The notes: generated from the sequence alone by a model not told the origin. Positions 35,368-44,127 are shown, counted from the stretch's first letter. The stretch is DNA of 64,000 nucleotides from DAIDKA01 sp036521075 (GCA_036521075.1 DATDIL010000147.1:62001-126000), one strand, 5' to 3'. Numbers and translations are program-made.

Positions 35368-36915
35368 ATGACTTTTCAACGCCGGCGGATCATTTCCGCT
35401 TTCGTCGCCGCGGCTATTTTGCCGCTCGCGGCAAACGCCTCCAGCCACCGCGAGGCCCCATTCATCACCACCCGTCCGAAGGTCGATGCGACTGACCTGT
35501 ACATGTTCAACAGCTACGAGGCAGGCCGCGCCGGCTTCGTGACGATTATCGCCAATTACCAACCGTACGAGCAGCCCCAGGGCGGTCCTAACTTCTACAC
35601 GATGGACCCCAATGCCCTGTATGAAATCTCCCTTGACAATACCGGCACCGGCAAAGAGGCGCTGACGTTCCAGTTCCGCTTCACGACCGTGGACTCCGGT
35701 GCGGCGGTCACCGCGGGGACGAAGTCGATTCCCGTGCCTCTGACCAATATCGGGCCGGTCACCGCCACCAACATGGCAGCCCAAAACGTGGCTGAGACCT
35801 ACACGGTGTCCCTGGCCACGGGGGACCGGCGCATGGGGACGATTGCAGCCGTCACGGACGCGCTCAGCGGTTCGAAGACCTTCGCCAAGCCGCTCGACAA
35901 TATCGGCGCAAAGTCGATTGCCGACTATGCCGGTTATGCGGCCGCCTTCATCCATACCATCACCATTCCGGGCTGCAGCACGCCAGGCAAGGTGTTCGTG
36001 GGCCAGCGTCAGGACCCCTTCGTGGTGAATCTCGGGGAAACCTTCGACTTGGTGAACATCAAGTACCCCGCCGAGGAGCTGGCCCCGGCCGGTGTGAATG
36101 CGCGCAACCTCGCGCCCAATTCCCTGGCGGGCTACAACGTGACCTCCATCGCGCTGGAGCTGCCGGCCGCCTGCGTGACGACTGCCGGGGATCCTGTCAT
36201 CGGCGCCTGGACGACCGCCAGCATCCGGCAATCGGCCGTGATCAATCCGGTGCCTCAGAACGCCAAGAGCGTGGGGAGCGTCGGAGCGATCAGCGCGCCG
36301 ACGGGCGCTTCGGTGGAAGGCGGTGCCTGGACCCAGGTGTCACGTCTGGGCATGCCCCTGGTCAATGAGCTGATCATTGGTCTGCCGGATAAGGATCGCT
36401 TCAATGCCTCCGCCCCGCGGGACGATGCCCAGTTCGCCGATTACGTAACCAATCCGTCGCTACCGGTGCTGCTGCAGGCGCTGTTCGGCTCCGCCGGTGT
36501 GCTGGCGCCGAATGTCTATCCGCGCACCGACCTGGTGGCCGCGTTCCTGACGGGCATCAAGGGCCTGAACCAGCCCGTGAAGGCGACCCCCGCCGAGGAA
36601 TTGCGCTTGAACACCAGCATCGCCGTCACGCCGCTCGCCAGCCAGAATGATCTGGGTGTGCTCGGGGGTGATACGTCCGGCTTCCCGAATGGGCGCCGTC
36701 CAGTCGACGACGTGGTGGATATCGAATTGCGGGTCGCCATGGGCGTGCTGCTCTCGCCATTCGATCACAGTGCAATGGATCCGGACCCGACGTCGGATGG
36801 GTCGCGGCAGTTGCATTACACGGATGGAGCCGAGCCGAATGCGGCGAACTACATGCCGGCCTTCCCGTATCTCAACACCGCTCTGAGTGGCTCGCCCACC
36901 AGCGCAAACGACTAA
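35368..36915 (+). CDS. DUF4331 family exported protein
   Basis: The 515-residue protein has a signal peptide and the typical mature start SSHREAPFITTRPKVDATDLYMFNSYE, followed by VTIIANYQPYEQPQGGPNF, FDLVNIKYP and the C-terminal NGRRPVDDVVDIELRV and LNTALSGSP. This is the DUF4331 family, periplasmic or surface proteins of unknown function that are often encoded beside TonB receptors and HupE/UreJ-like genes. The next gene begins 12 bases downstream, so they are probably co-transcribed. No catalytic motif is recognised. Confidence 0.85.
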   Translation: MTFQRRRIISAFVAAAILPLAANASSHREAPFITTRPKVDATDLYMFNSYEAGRAGFVTIIANYQPYEQPQGGPNFYTMDPNALYEISLDNTGTGKEALTFQFRFTTVDSGAAVTAGTKSIPVPLTNIGPVTATNMAAQNVAETYTVSLATGDRRMGTIAAVTDALSGSKTFAKPLDNIGAKSIADYAGYAAAFIHTITIPGCSTPGKVFVGQRQDPFVVNLGETFDLVNIKYPAEELAPAGVNARNLAPNSLAGYNVTSIALELPAACVTTAGDPVIGAWTTASIRQSAVINPVPQNAKSVGSVGAISAPTGASVEGGAWTQVSRLGMPLVNELIIGLPDKDRFNASAPRDDAQFADYVTNPSLPVLLQALFGSAGVLAPNVYPRTDLVAAFLTGIKGLNQPVKATPAEELRLNTSIAVTPLASQNDLGVLGGDTSGFPNGRRPVDDVVDIELRVAMGVLLSPFDHSAMDPDPTSDGSRQLHYTDGAEPNAANYMPAFPYLNTALSGSPTSAND

Positions 36916-36927
36916 GGGTAAAAGTCT

Positions 36928-37224
36928 ATGAAACGCAATATTGCCCTCGTGACAAGCGTCGGAGTCGCCTTCGGGCTGCTCGGTGGCTGCGGCGGCGCTG
37001 ACAACGGGCCGCCGGTGTCATCAGGCTCATCAGGGCCATCAGGGCCATCAGGTACAGGCAGCACCACTGCGACCCGGCAGTCACTGGATACCGAGGGTGT
37101 TCTGGCGCAGGCGCAGAAAAGCTCGGAAACCAGTTCACCCTATGCAGTCGATGATGGACTGCTGGCGCTCACCGACACCAGTGACACGAGCGCACCCGTC
37201 ACCATCAACGCGAACGGCACGTGA
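36928..37224 (+). CDS. Small lipoprotein with Ser/Gly/Pro repeats
   Basis: The 98-residue product has a signal peptide with lipobox FGLLGGC, so it should be lipid-anchored. After the cysteine it has a low-complexity linker, SSGSSGPSGPSG, that comes from four tandem 9-base repeats at 37018-37053, then a Thr/Ser-rich tail without recognised domain. It lies between DUF4331 (12-base gap) and the TPR gene, whose GTG start overlaps its stop codon. It is probably a small envelope partner of these proteins. Confidence 0.65.
   Translation: MKRNIALVTSVGVAFGLLGGCGGADNGPPVSSGSSGPSGPSGTGSTTATRQSLDTEGVLAQAQKSSETSSPYAVDDGLLALTDTSDTSAPVTINANGT
37018..37053 (+). repeat. Four tandem 9-bp repeats inside the lipoprotein gene
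   Basis: The units are TCATCAGGC, TCATCAGGG, CCATCAGGG and CCATCAGGT. Because the unit length is a multiple of three, changes in copy number would lengthen or shorten the Ser/Gly/Pro linker without a frameshift. Confidence 0.75.
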
Positions 37225-38363
37225 GCGTCGGGCGACTGGTTGTTGCGATGTTGGTCGCTCTGGCCCCCCTCGCGGGGGCCAGGAGCGCACCCTACATTCC
37301 TGGCAGCGATGCGCAGGTGCTTGCGGAACTGCCGGCGGGTGCCCGGCACTCGAGCCTCGCCACCCGCGAGCTCACCCGCACCCGCATCGATATTGCGCTG
37401 CCGCTGGCGCAGTTCTACATCTCCCGCGCACGTGCCACGGGGGATCTGCGCTTCCTGGGTTATGCCGAAGCGATTCTGGCACCGTGGATGAACCGGCCTG
37501 AGGTGTCGCCCCAGGTCATGATTTTGCACGCCACGATCCTGCAGAGTCGACACCTCTTTAGTGCCTCGCTGGCAGAACTGGACCATGCGTTGGCGAAAAA
37601 CCCGAATGATGCCCAGGCCTGGCTCACGCGCGCGACCGTGTTGCGAGTGCTGGGCCGCTATGCGGAGGCCATGGTGTCCTGCCAGCGCCTTGCCGTCTTT
37701 GCCGACACCGCCATTGCGACCTTGTGCGTCCAGGCTCTGCAAGGCCTCACGGGCCAACTGGCAAGCGCATACACGACGATCGCTGCCCTGCCCCTGCAGG
37801 CGTTGCCGCCCGAGGCCCGCGCCTGGCGCTACTCAGAGCTTGGAGAAATGGCCGAGCGCCTCGGCGATGACAAGGACGCCGAGCATTGGTTGCGGGAAGG
37901 CTTGGCCATAGCACCGGACGACTTTTACATGCGCACCGCCTGCGCGGACCTGTTGCTGCGACAGGGACGTGCCCCCGCGACACTGCAGCTGCTGGCGGGG
38001 TACGAAGCAATCGAACCGATGTTGCTGCGGATTGCGATCGCACATCGAATGCTGCACGACGCAGCCGGCTCCCGCTCCGAGGCGCTTCTGTCCGCTGCGT
38101 TTAGCGTCGAGCAACAACGGGGTGATGCCGTTCATCGACGCGAGCAGGCACGCTTCCTGCTTGATGTGTCCTGGCAGCCGGCCGCCGCGTTGACGGCCGC
38201 CCAGGAGAACTGGCAGGTGCAGCGCGAACCGGAGGATCTGCTGATTCTCATGCGCGCGGCACAAGCGGCTCACGCGCCGCAGGCCGCAGCCCCCGCCCGT
38301 GCATTTCGGAAGCAACAAAAACTCCAGGATGCACGCCTGGCGCCCTACGAGGCGGTGCAATGA
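37221..38363 (+). CDS. TPR-repeat exported protein
   Basis: The 380-residue protein begins at GTG 37221, overlapping the lipoprotein stop (GTGA). A signal peptide (GRLVVAMLVALAPLAGARS) is followed by several degenerate 34-residue tetratricopeptide repeats, clearest around HLFSASLAELDHALAKNPNDAQAWLTRATVLRVLGRYAEAM and GDDKDAEHWLREGLAIAPDDFYMRTACADLLLRQGR. It is probably a periplasmic protein-protein adaptor. It overlaps the HupE/UreJ gene by 4 bases, so these two are tightly coupled and may form a complex (inference). Confidence 0.75.
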   Translation: MSVGRLVVAMLVALAPLAGARSAPYIPGSDAQVLAELPAGARHSSLATRELTRTRIDIALPLAQFYISRARATGDLRFLGYAEAILAPWMNRPEVSPQVMILHATILQSRHLFSASLAELDHALAKNPNDAQAWLTRATVLRVLGRYAEAMVSCQRLAVFADTAIATLCVQALQGLTGQLASAYTTIAALPLQALPPEARAWRYSELGEMAERLGDDKDAEHWLREGLAIAPDDFYMRTACADLLLRQGRAPATLQLLAGYEAIEPMLLRIAIAHRMLHDAAGSRSEALLSAAFSVEQQRGDAVHRREQARFLLDVSWQPAAALTAAQENWQVQREPEDLLILMRAAQAAHAPQAAAPARAFRKQQKLQDARLAPYEAVQ

Positions 38364-39475
38364 AGCGCACGTGGCTGTTGGTGCTGCTCGCCTGCGCCGG
38401 TGCGGCACAGGCGCACATTGCCAGCAATGGCTTTGTGGTTGCGAATGTCCAGGGACGGGAGATTTCCGGATCGGTCGAACTGGCCGTGCGGGATGTGGAA
38501 CTTGCGATAGGCATCGACTCGAATCGAGACGGCAAGGTCACCTGGGGCGAGTTGCGTTCGAACGCACCGCGGTTGCTGCAATATGTGGGACAGCACCTGT
38601 TCTTTTCGGCGCAGGCCGGCAACTGTCTTCTGAACCTTGGCGCGATCCAGATCAACGACCGCGTGGACGGAAGCTACGCATGGCTGCCGTTCAGCGCGCA
38701 CTGCCCGAATCCGGTGCAGCGGCTGAGCATCCGCTATTCCCTGATGGACGACATCGACCCCTCGCATCGCGGATTGCTGACGCTGACGGCCGGTCACGCA
38801 GCCCAATCCGGTGTGCTCGGGGGACCCAATTCGCAAGCCGCATTCGCCGTGTATGCCCCCTCGAACTGGCGCACGTTCGTTGAATATCTGCAGGCGGGCA
38901 TCTGGCACATCTGGAGCGGCATCGATCATCTGCTGTTCCTGCTGTCGTTACTGCTGCCGGCGGTGCTGATCCGCCGCAAGCAGCACTGGGAGCCCGTCCG
39001 GATGGCCCGCCCCGCAGTGTTCAGCATCCTCAAGGTCGTCACGGCTTTCACCCTTGCCCACTCGATCACCTTGACGCTGGCCGCCTTGGACCTGATACGC
39101 CTGCCCAGCCGGCTTACCGAATCGGTCATCGCCGCTTCGATCATCGTCGCCGCAGTCAACAACATCTTCCCTGTGGTCACGGATAGCCGCGCGCGAATTG
39201 CTTTCGCCTTTGGCCTTCTGCATGGATTCGGCTTTGCGTCCGTACTGGCCGACATGGGCCTGCCCTCAGGCGCGCGGCTGCTGTCCCTCGTGTCGTTCAA
39301 TCTCGGTATCGAAACGGGCCAACTGGCGGTGGTGCTGGCCGTCATGCCCATCGTTTACGCCATCCGTTCCAGCCTGCTCTACCGCCGGGCGGTGCTGCCG
39401 TGGGGCTCCGCGGCGATCGCAGCCATCGCGCTGGTATGGTTGGTGCAGCGCGCGCTGCCGTCGACTCTCCTGTGA
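38360..39475 (+). CDS. HupE/UreJ-type membrane protein with EF-hand loop
   Basis: The 371-residue protein has a signal peptide, an extracytoplasmic domain (about 20-170) with a canonical EF-hand loop at residues 53-64 (D-S-N-R-D-G-K-V-T-W-G-E), and a C-terminal domain of about six helices with WSGIDHLLFLLSLLLPAVLI, VTAFTLAHSITLTLA and FGLLHGFGFASVL. The latter His-rich helices match the HupE/UreJ_2 family linked to nickel or other metal uptake. The EF-hand suggests Ca2+ binding outside the membrane. It overlaps the TPR gene stop by 4 bases and closes the TonB-DUF4331-TPR set. Confidence 0.85.
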   Translation: MKRTWLLVLLACAGAAQAHIASNGFVVANVQGREISGSVELAVRDVELAIGIDSNRDGKVTWGELRSNAPRLLQYVGQHLFFSAQAGNCLLNLGAIQINDRVDGSYAWLPFSAHCPNPVQRLSIRYSLMDDIDPSHRGLLTLTAGHAAQSGVLGGPNSQAAFAVYAPSNWRTFVEYLQAGIWHIWSGIDHLLFLLSLLLPAVLIRRKQHWEPVRMARPAVFSILKVVTAFTLAHSITLTLAALDLIRLPSRLTESVIAASIIVAAVNNIFPVVTDSRARIAFAFGLLHGFGFASVLADMGLPSGARLLSLVSFNLGIETGQLAVVLAVMPIVYAIRSSLLYRRAVLPWGSAAIAAIALVWLVQRALPSTLL

Positions 39476-39548
39476 GGACGCTGGGACAATATCGCACTGC
39501 GTCAACCCAACGCAGAGGTAAACTCCCTCCTCGCTGAACTGCAAGGAC

Positions 39549-39556
39549 GGGGGGGG
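39549..39556 (+). other. Run of eight G residues between RBS and start codon
   Basis: GGAC is followed by eight G and TT before the ATG at 39559. Homopolymers of this length can change by slippage, and here the change would alter the spacing between ribosome binding site and start codon and thus translation. Confidence 0.4.
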
Positions 39557-39558
39557 TT

Positions 39559-40260
39559 ATGACCAATACTTGTCGACTGGCTGTGGTACTGCTGGTGCTA
39601 TCCCAAGCGATGGCATTCTGTCCCGCCTACGCCCAGGCGCCGGGCGGCACGAGCAGCGCGAAACCCGCGCCGGACCATGGTCCGCAACGGCCGCCGCTGT
39701 TCTTCAGGGAAGAATGGAAACAGGGACCCGCCGGCGGCGAGCATCCCGTCACCGAAGCAGCCCTCGCGAACCCAAACCTCGAGCTGACGCTCATCGTACC
39801 AGCCGGCCAGATCCTGCTGACCGGCACAGCCGGCGATGAGGGCAACCCGGTCCACGTATGGCAGGGTCTTTGCACCACACCGTGCGGCCTCGCGCTGCGC
39901 AATCGGCAAAGCCTGGCCGACCTGACGGGTCTGGCCCGCATCCGCTGGACCACAAAAATGTCCGGGTACCACCAGATCAGACCCATCATAAGGCTGGCTG
40001 ATGGCACCTGGCTGGCAGGTGACCGCAGCGATGGCTCCCCCCGTGACTGGCTGGTAAGCGAAATATCATTTGCCGACCTGCAGTGGATGAAACTGGACAT
40101 CGCGCGAGCGGTCACGACCGGAACGCCGCTTGAGCATGTTGACCTGTCGAAAGTGGACCAGATCGGCTTCGTTGATCTGATGCCCGGCAGCGGTCATGGG
40201 CCTGGCGGCTGGGCCGATGTGGGCCAGATCGAGGTCTTCGCCAAAGCGGTGCCCCGATAA
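39559..40260 (+). CDS. Secreted protein of unknown function
   Basis: The 233-residue product has a signal peptide ending in AYAQA, a proline-rich linker and a beta-rich domain with FREEWKQGP at its start and the pairs VWQGLCTTPCGLALRN and GIRWTTKMSGYHQIRPIIRLADGTWLAG-type strands that recall carbohydrate-binding or laminin-G-like sandwiches. The order GHGPGGWADVGQIEVFAK at the end is typical of such domains in secreted glycosidase-associated proteins. No function can be named. It stands alone, 83 bases downstream of the HupE gene, with a run of G residues before the start. Confidence 0.6.
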   Translation: MTNTCRLAVVLLVLSQAMAFCPAYAQAPGGTSSAKPAPDHGPQRPPLFFREEWKQGPAGGEHPVTEAALANPNLELTLIVPAGQILLTGTAGDEGNPVHVWQGLCTTPCGLALRNRQSLADLTGLARIRWTTKMSGYHQIRPIIRLADGTWLAGDRSDGSPRDWLVSEISFADLQWMKLDIARAVTTGTPLEHVDLSKVDQIGFVDLMPGSGHGPGGWADVGQIEVFAKAVPR

Positions 40261-40272
40261 CTTCCCGTGCGG

Positions 40273-40812
40273 CTATGCCGGAGCGCGCGCCGCCGCCGCC
40301 AGATCGGGCAATCCCCCGGCCGATTTAATCAGGCGCATGACGAAATTTGAATTAATGTCCTTCACCCCCGGGATTCGCCGCAGGCGGTCGAGTACAAACT
40401 CCGAATAGGTGCGCATATCCGGGGCGGCAACATGCAACAGTGCATATTGGTTCCCGGAAACCACATAGCACTCCAGGACATAGGGTGACTCCTGGACCAG
40501 GTCCGCAAACCGATCCGCGCTTTGCGCCGAAACGACATCCAACGTCAGCGTTATGAAAGCCATCATGCCGATTCCGATTGCACCGGGATTGACCCGCACC
40601 CCGTAGCCTTGAATGACGCCTCGCTCCTCCATGCCGGCAATTCGCCGCGAGCACGGCGCCTCTGACAGGCCAACATGCCGCGCCATTTCCACGTTCGTCA
40701 GACGCGCGTTCGTTGCCAATGCTCGCAGTATGCGCCAGTCAAACTGGTCCAGGTGCTGATCCACCTGCGTAAGATACTGGTCCTGCTGTTTCTTCCGTTG
40801 CGATTGTTTCAT
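40273..40812 (-). CDS. Lrp/AsnC family transcriptional regulator
   Basis: The 179-residue protein (start ATG 40812 with GGAG 8 bases upstream) has the AsnC-type helix-turn-helix (DQFDWRILRALATNARLTNVEMARHVGLSEAPCSRRIAGME) near residues 24-65 and the RAM ligand-binding domain after residue 85 (AFITLTLDV, ESPYVLECYVVSGNQY). Lrp-type regulators respond to amino acids or related small molecules and often control the divergent gene, here a MetE-like gene at 40935. An extended N-terminus of about 20 basic and Gln-rich residues is unusual. Confidence 0.88.
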   Translation of the reverse strand: MKQSQRKKQQDQYLTQVDQHLDQFDWRILRALATNARLTNVEMARHVGLSEAPCSRRIAGMEERGVIQGYGVRVNPGAIGIGMMAFITLTLDVVSAQSADRFADLVQESPYVLECYVVSGNQYALLHVAAPDMRTYSEFVLDRLRRIPGVKDINSNFVMRLIKSAGGLPDLAAAARAPA

Positions 40813-40895
40813 GCGCACAGCTCCGCTATTTCGATGGAATCATGCGCAATATTCCACAGTACTACGCGAATACGCAACCTTATTGTTCGGGTTGT

Positions 40896-40912
40896 TTGGC
40901 ACAGTATGCCAA
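40896..40912. promoter_or_regulatory. Inverted repeat in the Lrp/MetE-like divergent region
   Basis: TTGGCA (40896-40901) and TGCCAA (40907-40912) are exact reverse complements separated by five bases, 22 bases in front of the MetE-like start. It is a candidate operator for the divergently encoded Lrp protein or another regulator. No promoter elements were identified with confidence. Confidence 0.4.
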
Positions 40913-40934
40913 TCACTTACGGAGAAACCTGGCA

Positions 40935-42053
40935 ATGTCATCCACTGAGAAGTTCCCATTCCGCGCCGACCATGTCGGAAGCTTGCTTCGTCCGGCGCAG
41001 CTGGCCCGTGCTCGCGAGGCTCACGCTCACGGACAGATTCAGGCGACTTCACTGCACGCGATCGAGGACTCCGTGATCGTCGATGCTGTCAAACGCCAGG
41101 AGGCCATCGGAATGCCGGTGGTGACTGACGGGGAGTTCCGCCGCGCTTTCTGGCATCTGGATTTCCTGACGTCATTTTCCGGTGTGCGCCAGACCAAACC
41201 CAACCTGGTCGCGCAGTTCCGCACGCACGACGGTCCCATCCACATGGAGGCACATGGTCTTGAAGTCACGGGCAAGCTGGAACGTCCGACGCCGATTTTT
41301 GTCGATCACTTCCGCTTCCTCAAAGAGGTTGCGAAAGTTACACCCAAGATCACCATCCCATCACCGTCCATCCTCCACTTTCGTGGCGGCCGTGCGGCCA
41401 TAGATTCGGTCTCCTACCCGGCTCTGGATCGGTTCTATTCCGATCTCGCCAAAGTCTATCAGGCCGAAATCCATGATCTCGGCGAAGCCGGCTGCGAGTA
41501 TCTGCAAATCGACGACACCAACTTTGCGTACCTTTGTGACCTTGGTATCCGCGAGCAGGTGCGGTCACGACACGGATTGGAACCAAATGCTCTTGGCCAG
41601 CTGTACGCGAAACTGATCAATGAGTCGATCAAGGATCGACCCGCGGCCATGAAGGTCATGCTGCATGTGTGTCGGGGCAACTTTCGCAGTGCCTGGGCTG
41701 CAGAGGGTGGCTATGAGCCCATCGCCGAAGTGCTCTTCAATGCGGTGGATGTCGACGGCTATTTTCTGGAGTTCGATGACGAGCGATCTGGGGATTTCTC
41801 GCCCCTGCGTCACCTGCCCAAGGGCAAGCTCGCCACGCTTGGTCTCATCACCAGCAAGGCCGGGGCTCTCGAGACTCCCGACTCTGTGAAACGGCGCATT
41901 GAAGCGGCGAGCCGTTTTGCCCCATTGGATCAGCTTGCATTGAGCCCCCAATGCGGCTTTGCCAGCACGTGCGAGGGCAACGCGGTATCAGAGGATGACC
42001 AATGGCGAAAGTTGAATCTGGTCAGTGACATTGCCGGCGATGTCTGGAAATAG
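40935..42053 (+). CDS. YxjG-like MetE-family protein (methionine synthase II type)
   Basis: The 372-residue protein starts at ATG 40935 with GGAG upstream. It has RADHVGSLLRPAQLARAR at the N-terminus and zinc-ligand motifs HVCRGNFR (His244, Cys246), FLEFDDERSG (Glu279) and SPQCGFAST (Cys). The ADHVGSLLRP start matches the YxjG/YxjH-type branch, distinct from the paralogs at 19073 and 48512. It would transfer a methyl group from methyltetrahydrofolate or a related donor to a thiol such as homocysteine, but this is inferred from the family. It is divergent from an Lrp regulator. Confidence 0.85.
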   Translation: MSSTEKFPFRADHVGSLLRPAQLARAREAHAHGQIQATSLHAIEDSVIVDAVKRQEAIGMPVVTDGEFRRAFWHLDFLTSFSGVRQTKPNLVAQFRTHDGPIHMEAHGLEVTGKLERPTPIFVDHFRFLKEVAKVTPKITIPSPSILHFRGGRAAIDSVSYPALDRFYSDLAKVYQAEIHDLGEAGCEYLQIDDTNFAYLCDLGIREQVRSRHGLEPNALGQLYAKLINESIKDRPAAMKVMLHVCRGNFRSAWAAEGGYEPIAEVLFNAVDVDGYFLEFDDERSGDFSPLRHLPKGKLATLGLITSKAGALETPDSVKRRIEAASRFAPLDQLALSPQCGFASTCEGNAVSEDDQWRKLNLVSDIAGDVWK

Positions 42054-42082
42054 ATCACGCGCAAGGCCACGCTGACTCGCGC

Positions 42083-42979
42083 TCAGGGAAAGGCTTGCGG
42101 CGGCGCGCTGCCGGGAGCCGCGGAAGTCCGGGACCAGGCCACGCCTTTGGCGGCGGCATCCGCGGGGCCGCCCCAGGTCCAGTACAGACCGAGATAGCCA
42201 TAGGTCTCGGGCTGCCCGACCGCAGTGCGCCCGACACTGAACAGCAGCTGGAAGGCTGGTTTTCGGAAATAGTAGTAACCACCCACGTCAAGCATGGTAG
42301 CCGAGTGGGTCTGCGGCGTGCTGTTGCCTTCCGGACCGTGATACCAAAGTTCGGCGCCCAGGGTCCACTTCTCACCAAGGTCCCGCTGCAGCAGCCAGCC
42401 CGCGTAGCGAAAATCGCGGAACCCGTCCTGGTGGACGATTTCGTAGCCGCCACCACCGTAGGTCGTCCACGGACCCCAGTCTTTCTGTACCCACAGCGGC
42501 AGCTTGTACCAGGTCTTGCCCACGCCTAGGCCGCGCGCGGCGCTGCCGGTGGGCAGCTCGATCATCGGAAATACGCCCACCTCCGGCACCGAAGCACTTT
42601 GCGGGATGAAGCGGTACTTCACGCCCAACTCGGTGTCGAGCAGCCCGTAAGCGCTGGGTCCGCTGCCTTGCGGCGCGTACAGCGGATTGTTCGTCGGCAC
42701 GACGGCGCCGAAATTGAGTACCGCGTGCAGCTGCGTGTTCGGCAGCGCGCCCCAGTTGAACTCGAACGCCGGACCCAGCGGGTCCGTCTCGAGCGGCGTG
42801 CCGTCGCTGGCGGCGAACACATAGAACTCGTAATGCCCGAGATCCACGGGCTCGGGGTCATCGGTTTGGAACGGGGGTCCGGCCCGTGCGGCGCCAGGTG
42901 CAGCGACCAGAGCCGCAGCGCCGGCCCCCGCGCCGAGTAGGCGCAGGATGAAACAGCGGGAGATTGGTGCGCCCAGCAT
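42083..42979 (-). CDS. Predicted outer-membrane beta-barrel protein
   Basis: The 298-residue protein has an N-terminal signal (MLGAPISRCFILRLLGAGAGAAALVAAPGAARA) then GPPFQTDDPEPVDLGHYEFYVF, a pattern typical of putative outer-membrane transporters of the MetA/phenol-degradation type (PF13557-like). Alternating aromatic strands, for example WTTYGGGGYEIVHQDGF and GYYYFRKPAFQLLFSVG, support a barrel of about twelve strands. It lies downstream of two small membrane-protein genes on the same strand, 4 bases from the first. The solute is unknown. Confidence 0.6.
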   Translation of the reverse strand: MLGAPISRCFILRLLGAGAGAAALVAAPGAARAGPPFQTDDPEPVDLGHYEFYVFAASDGTPLETDPLGPAFEFNWGALPNTQLHAVLNFGAVVPTNNPLYAPQGSGPSAYGLLDTELGVKYRFIPQSASVPEVGVFPMIELPTGSAARGLGVGKTWYKLPLWVQKDWGPWTTYGGGGYEIVHQDGFRDFRYAGWLLQRDLGEKWTLGAELWYHGPEGNSTPQTHSATMLDVGGYYYFRKPAFQLLFSVGRTAVGQPETYGYLGLYWTWGGPADAAAKGVAWSRTSAAPGSAPPQAFP

Positions 42980-42983
42980 GAGA

Positions 42984-43325
42984 CTACTTGCCCTGCAGCA
43001 GATCCATGAAGGGCGGGAAGGTCAGCAACAGACCCACGCTTATCAGCACCAGCACCAGCAGGTTGATGGTTTTCAGATCCACGTTGCGCCTGCGCCAGGC
43101 GCGCGCGAGCCCGACCCAGGTCACCAGCCACACAAAGATGGCCAGCGTCGTGACTCCCGCGAGTGGGCCGGTGGGGTCCCAAACATTCAATAGGTGCGCC
43201 ACCGCCGGGGAGGCATCGCCGGCAAGCGCACACACGCCCAGCACCAAGCTGCCGATCGCGACGGCGAGCACCGCGGCGGCGGCGGCGCCGTTCGCCGGCA
43301 GAGCCTCGCCGGGCTCACTCGTCAT
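42984..43325 (-). CDS. Small membrane protein of unknown function
   Basis: The product of about 113 residues has three hydrophobic segments (about residues 15-35, 55-80, 90-108) and a basic loop RRRNVDLKTIN. I chose ATG 43325, where the start falls inside the previous gene's end (11-base overlap); ATG 43331 and GTG 43334 are also possible. No family is recognised. It is transcribed with the upstream multi-helix protein and the downstream barrel gene. Confidence 0.5.
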   Translation of the reverse strand: MTSEPGEALPANGAAAAAVLAVAIGSLVLGVCALAGDASPAVAHLLNVWDPTGPLAGVTTLAIFVWLVTWVGLARAWRRRNVDLKTINLLVLVLISVGLLLTFPPFMDLLQGK

Positions 43326-43893
43326 GGCCATCACCGTGCATCAGCACGATGCGCGTACCACCGCGGACGGGGGCGTACTTGTTGAGCATGGCACCGAAGA
43401 AACCCGCGACTCCAGCGGACAGGAAGGCCAGTGCGACGAGCCCGAGGAGCGCGCGACGCACCGAACGCAGCCGGTGCAGGTGGGCACCGTAGCGCGCCAC
43501 GAGGTACGCAGCGCCGGTGAGGCTCATCGGAGCGAACCAGGCGATGTGCTCCTTCCACTCCATGCCGATGTCATGCCATTGCGCGGTGGCCGCACTGGAC
43601 ATGAGCAGACGCTGCGGATAGCCGCTCAGGTCCGTGAGACCGGCGGGCGGGTGCGCGCGGTACCAGGGATACAGCACGTAGGCGCCGAGCAGGACGGTCA
43701 GCCACGCCAGCAGCGCCATCAGCGCGACGTACAGCGACAGCCACCGCTGCTGCACGGGCGTGATGTTCCAACGTCCCGCGGGCGTCGAGACCGCATACAG
43801 ACCCACGGCAGCGCCGGTGAATGCCAGAAGCAGCAGCGCTCCGAAGAACATTCCGTGCACGACGGTGACTGCATCGCGAAGCGTGATTTCCAT
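43315..43893 (-). CDS. Multi-helix membrane protein of unknown function
   Basis: The 192-residue protein has about five hydrophobic segments and conserved-looking His residues in loops (TVVHGMFFGALLLLAF, WKEHIAWFAPM, RYGAHLHRL). The N-terminal His within a helix and the WKEHIAWF segment recall heme- or copper-binding membrane proteins, but no family can be assigned. The C-terminus ends in HGDGHDE, and the gene overlaps the next small membrane-protein gene. The group lies next to barrel and cytochrome genes, so an electron-transfer role is conceivable (inference). Confidence 0.5.
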   Translation of the reverse strand: MEITLRDAVTVVHGMFFGALLLLAFTGAAVGLYAVSTPAGRWNITPVQQRWLSLYVALMALLAWLTVLLGAYVLYPWYRAHPPAGLTDLSGYPQRLLMSSAATAQWHDIGMEWKEHIAWFAPMSLTGAAYLVARYGAHLHRLRSVRRALLGLVALAFLSAGVAGFFGAMLNKYAPVRGGTRIVLMHGDGHDE

Positions 43894-44127
43894 GACGGCT
43901 GTCCGCTAATGTCCGCGGCAGCGACTCTACTCTACCTCGCAAAGTTCTATCTACCCAGAATACGCCATCCAGAATGCGAGCGCGATTTGCAATGAGACAC
44001 GTTATCAATACCTCCTCGCACGCGAAGCGCCACGGCGCCATCATTCTTGCTACCATCGCGCTTTGCGTGACAAAGTCATGGTGGCTTTGCCAAGCAGGAC
44101 GGCAGCGGAACAGCATCTGGGGGAGTC

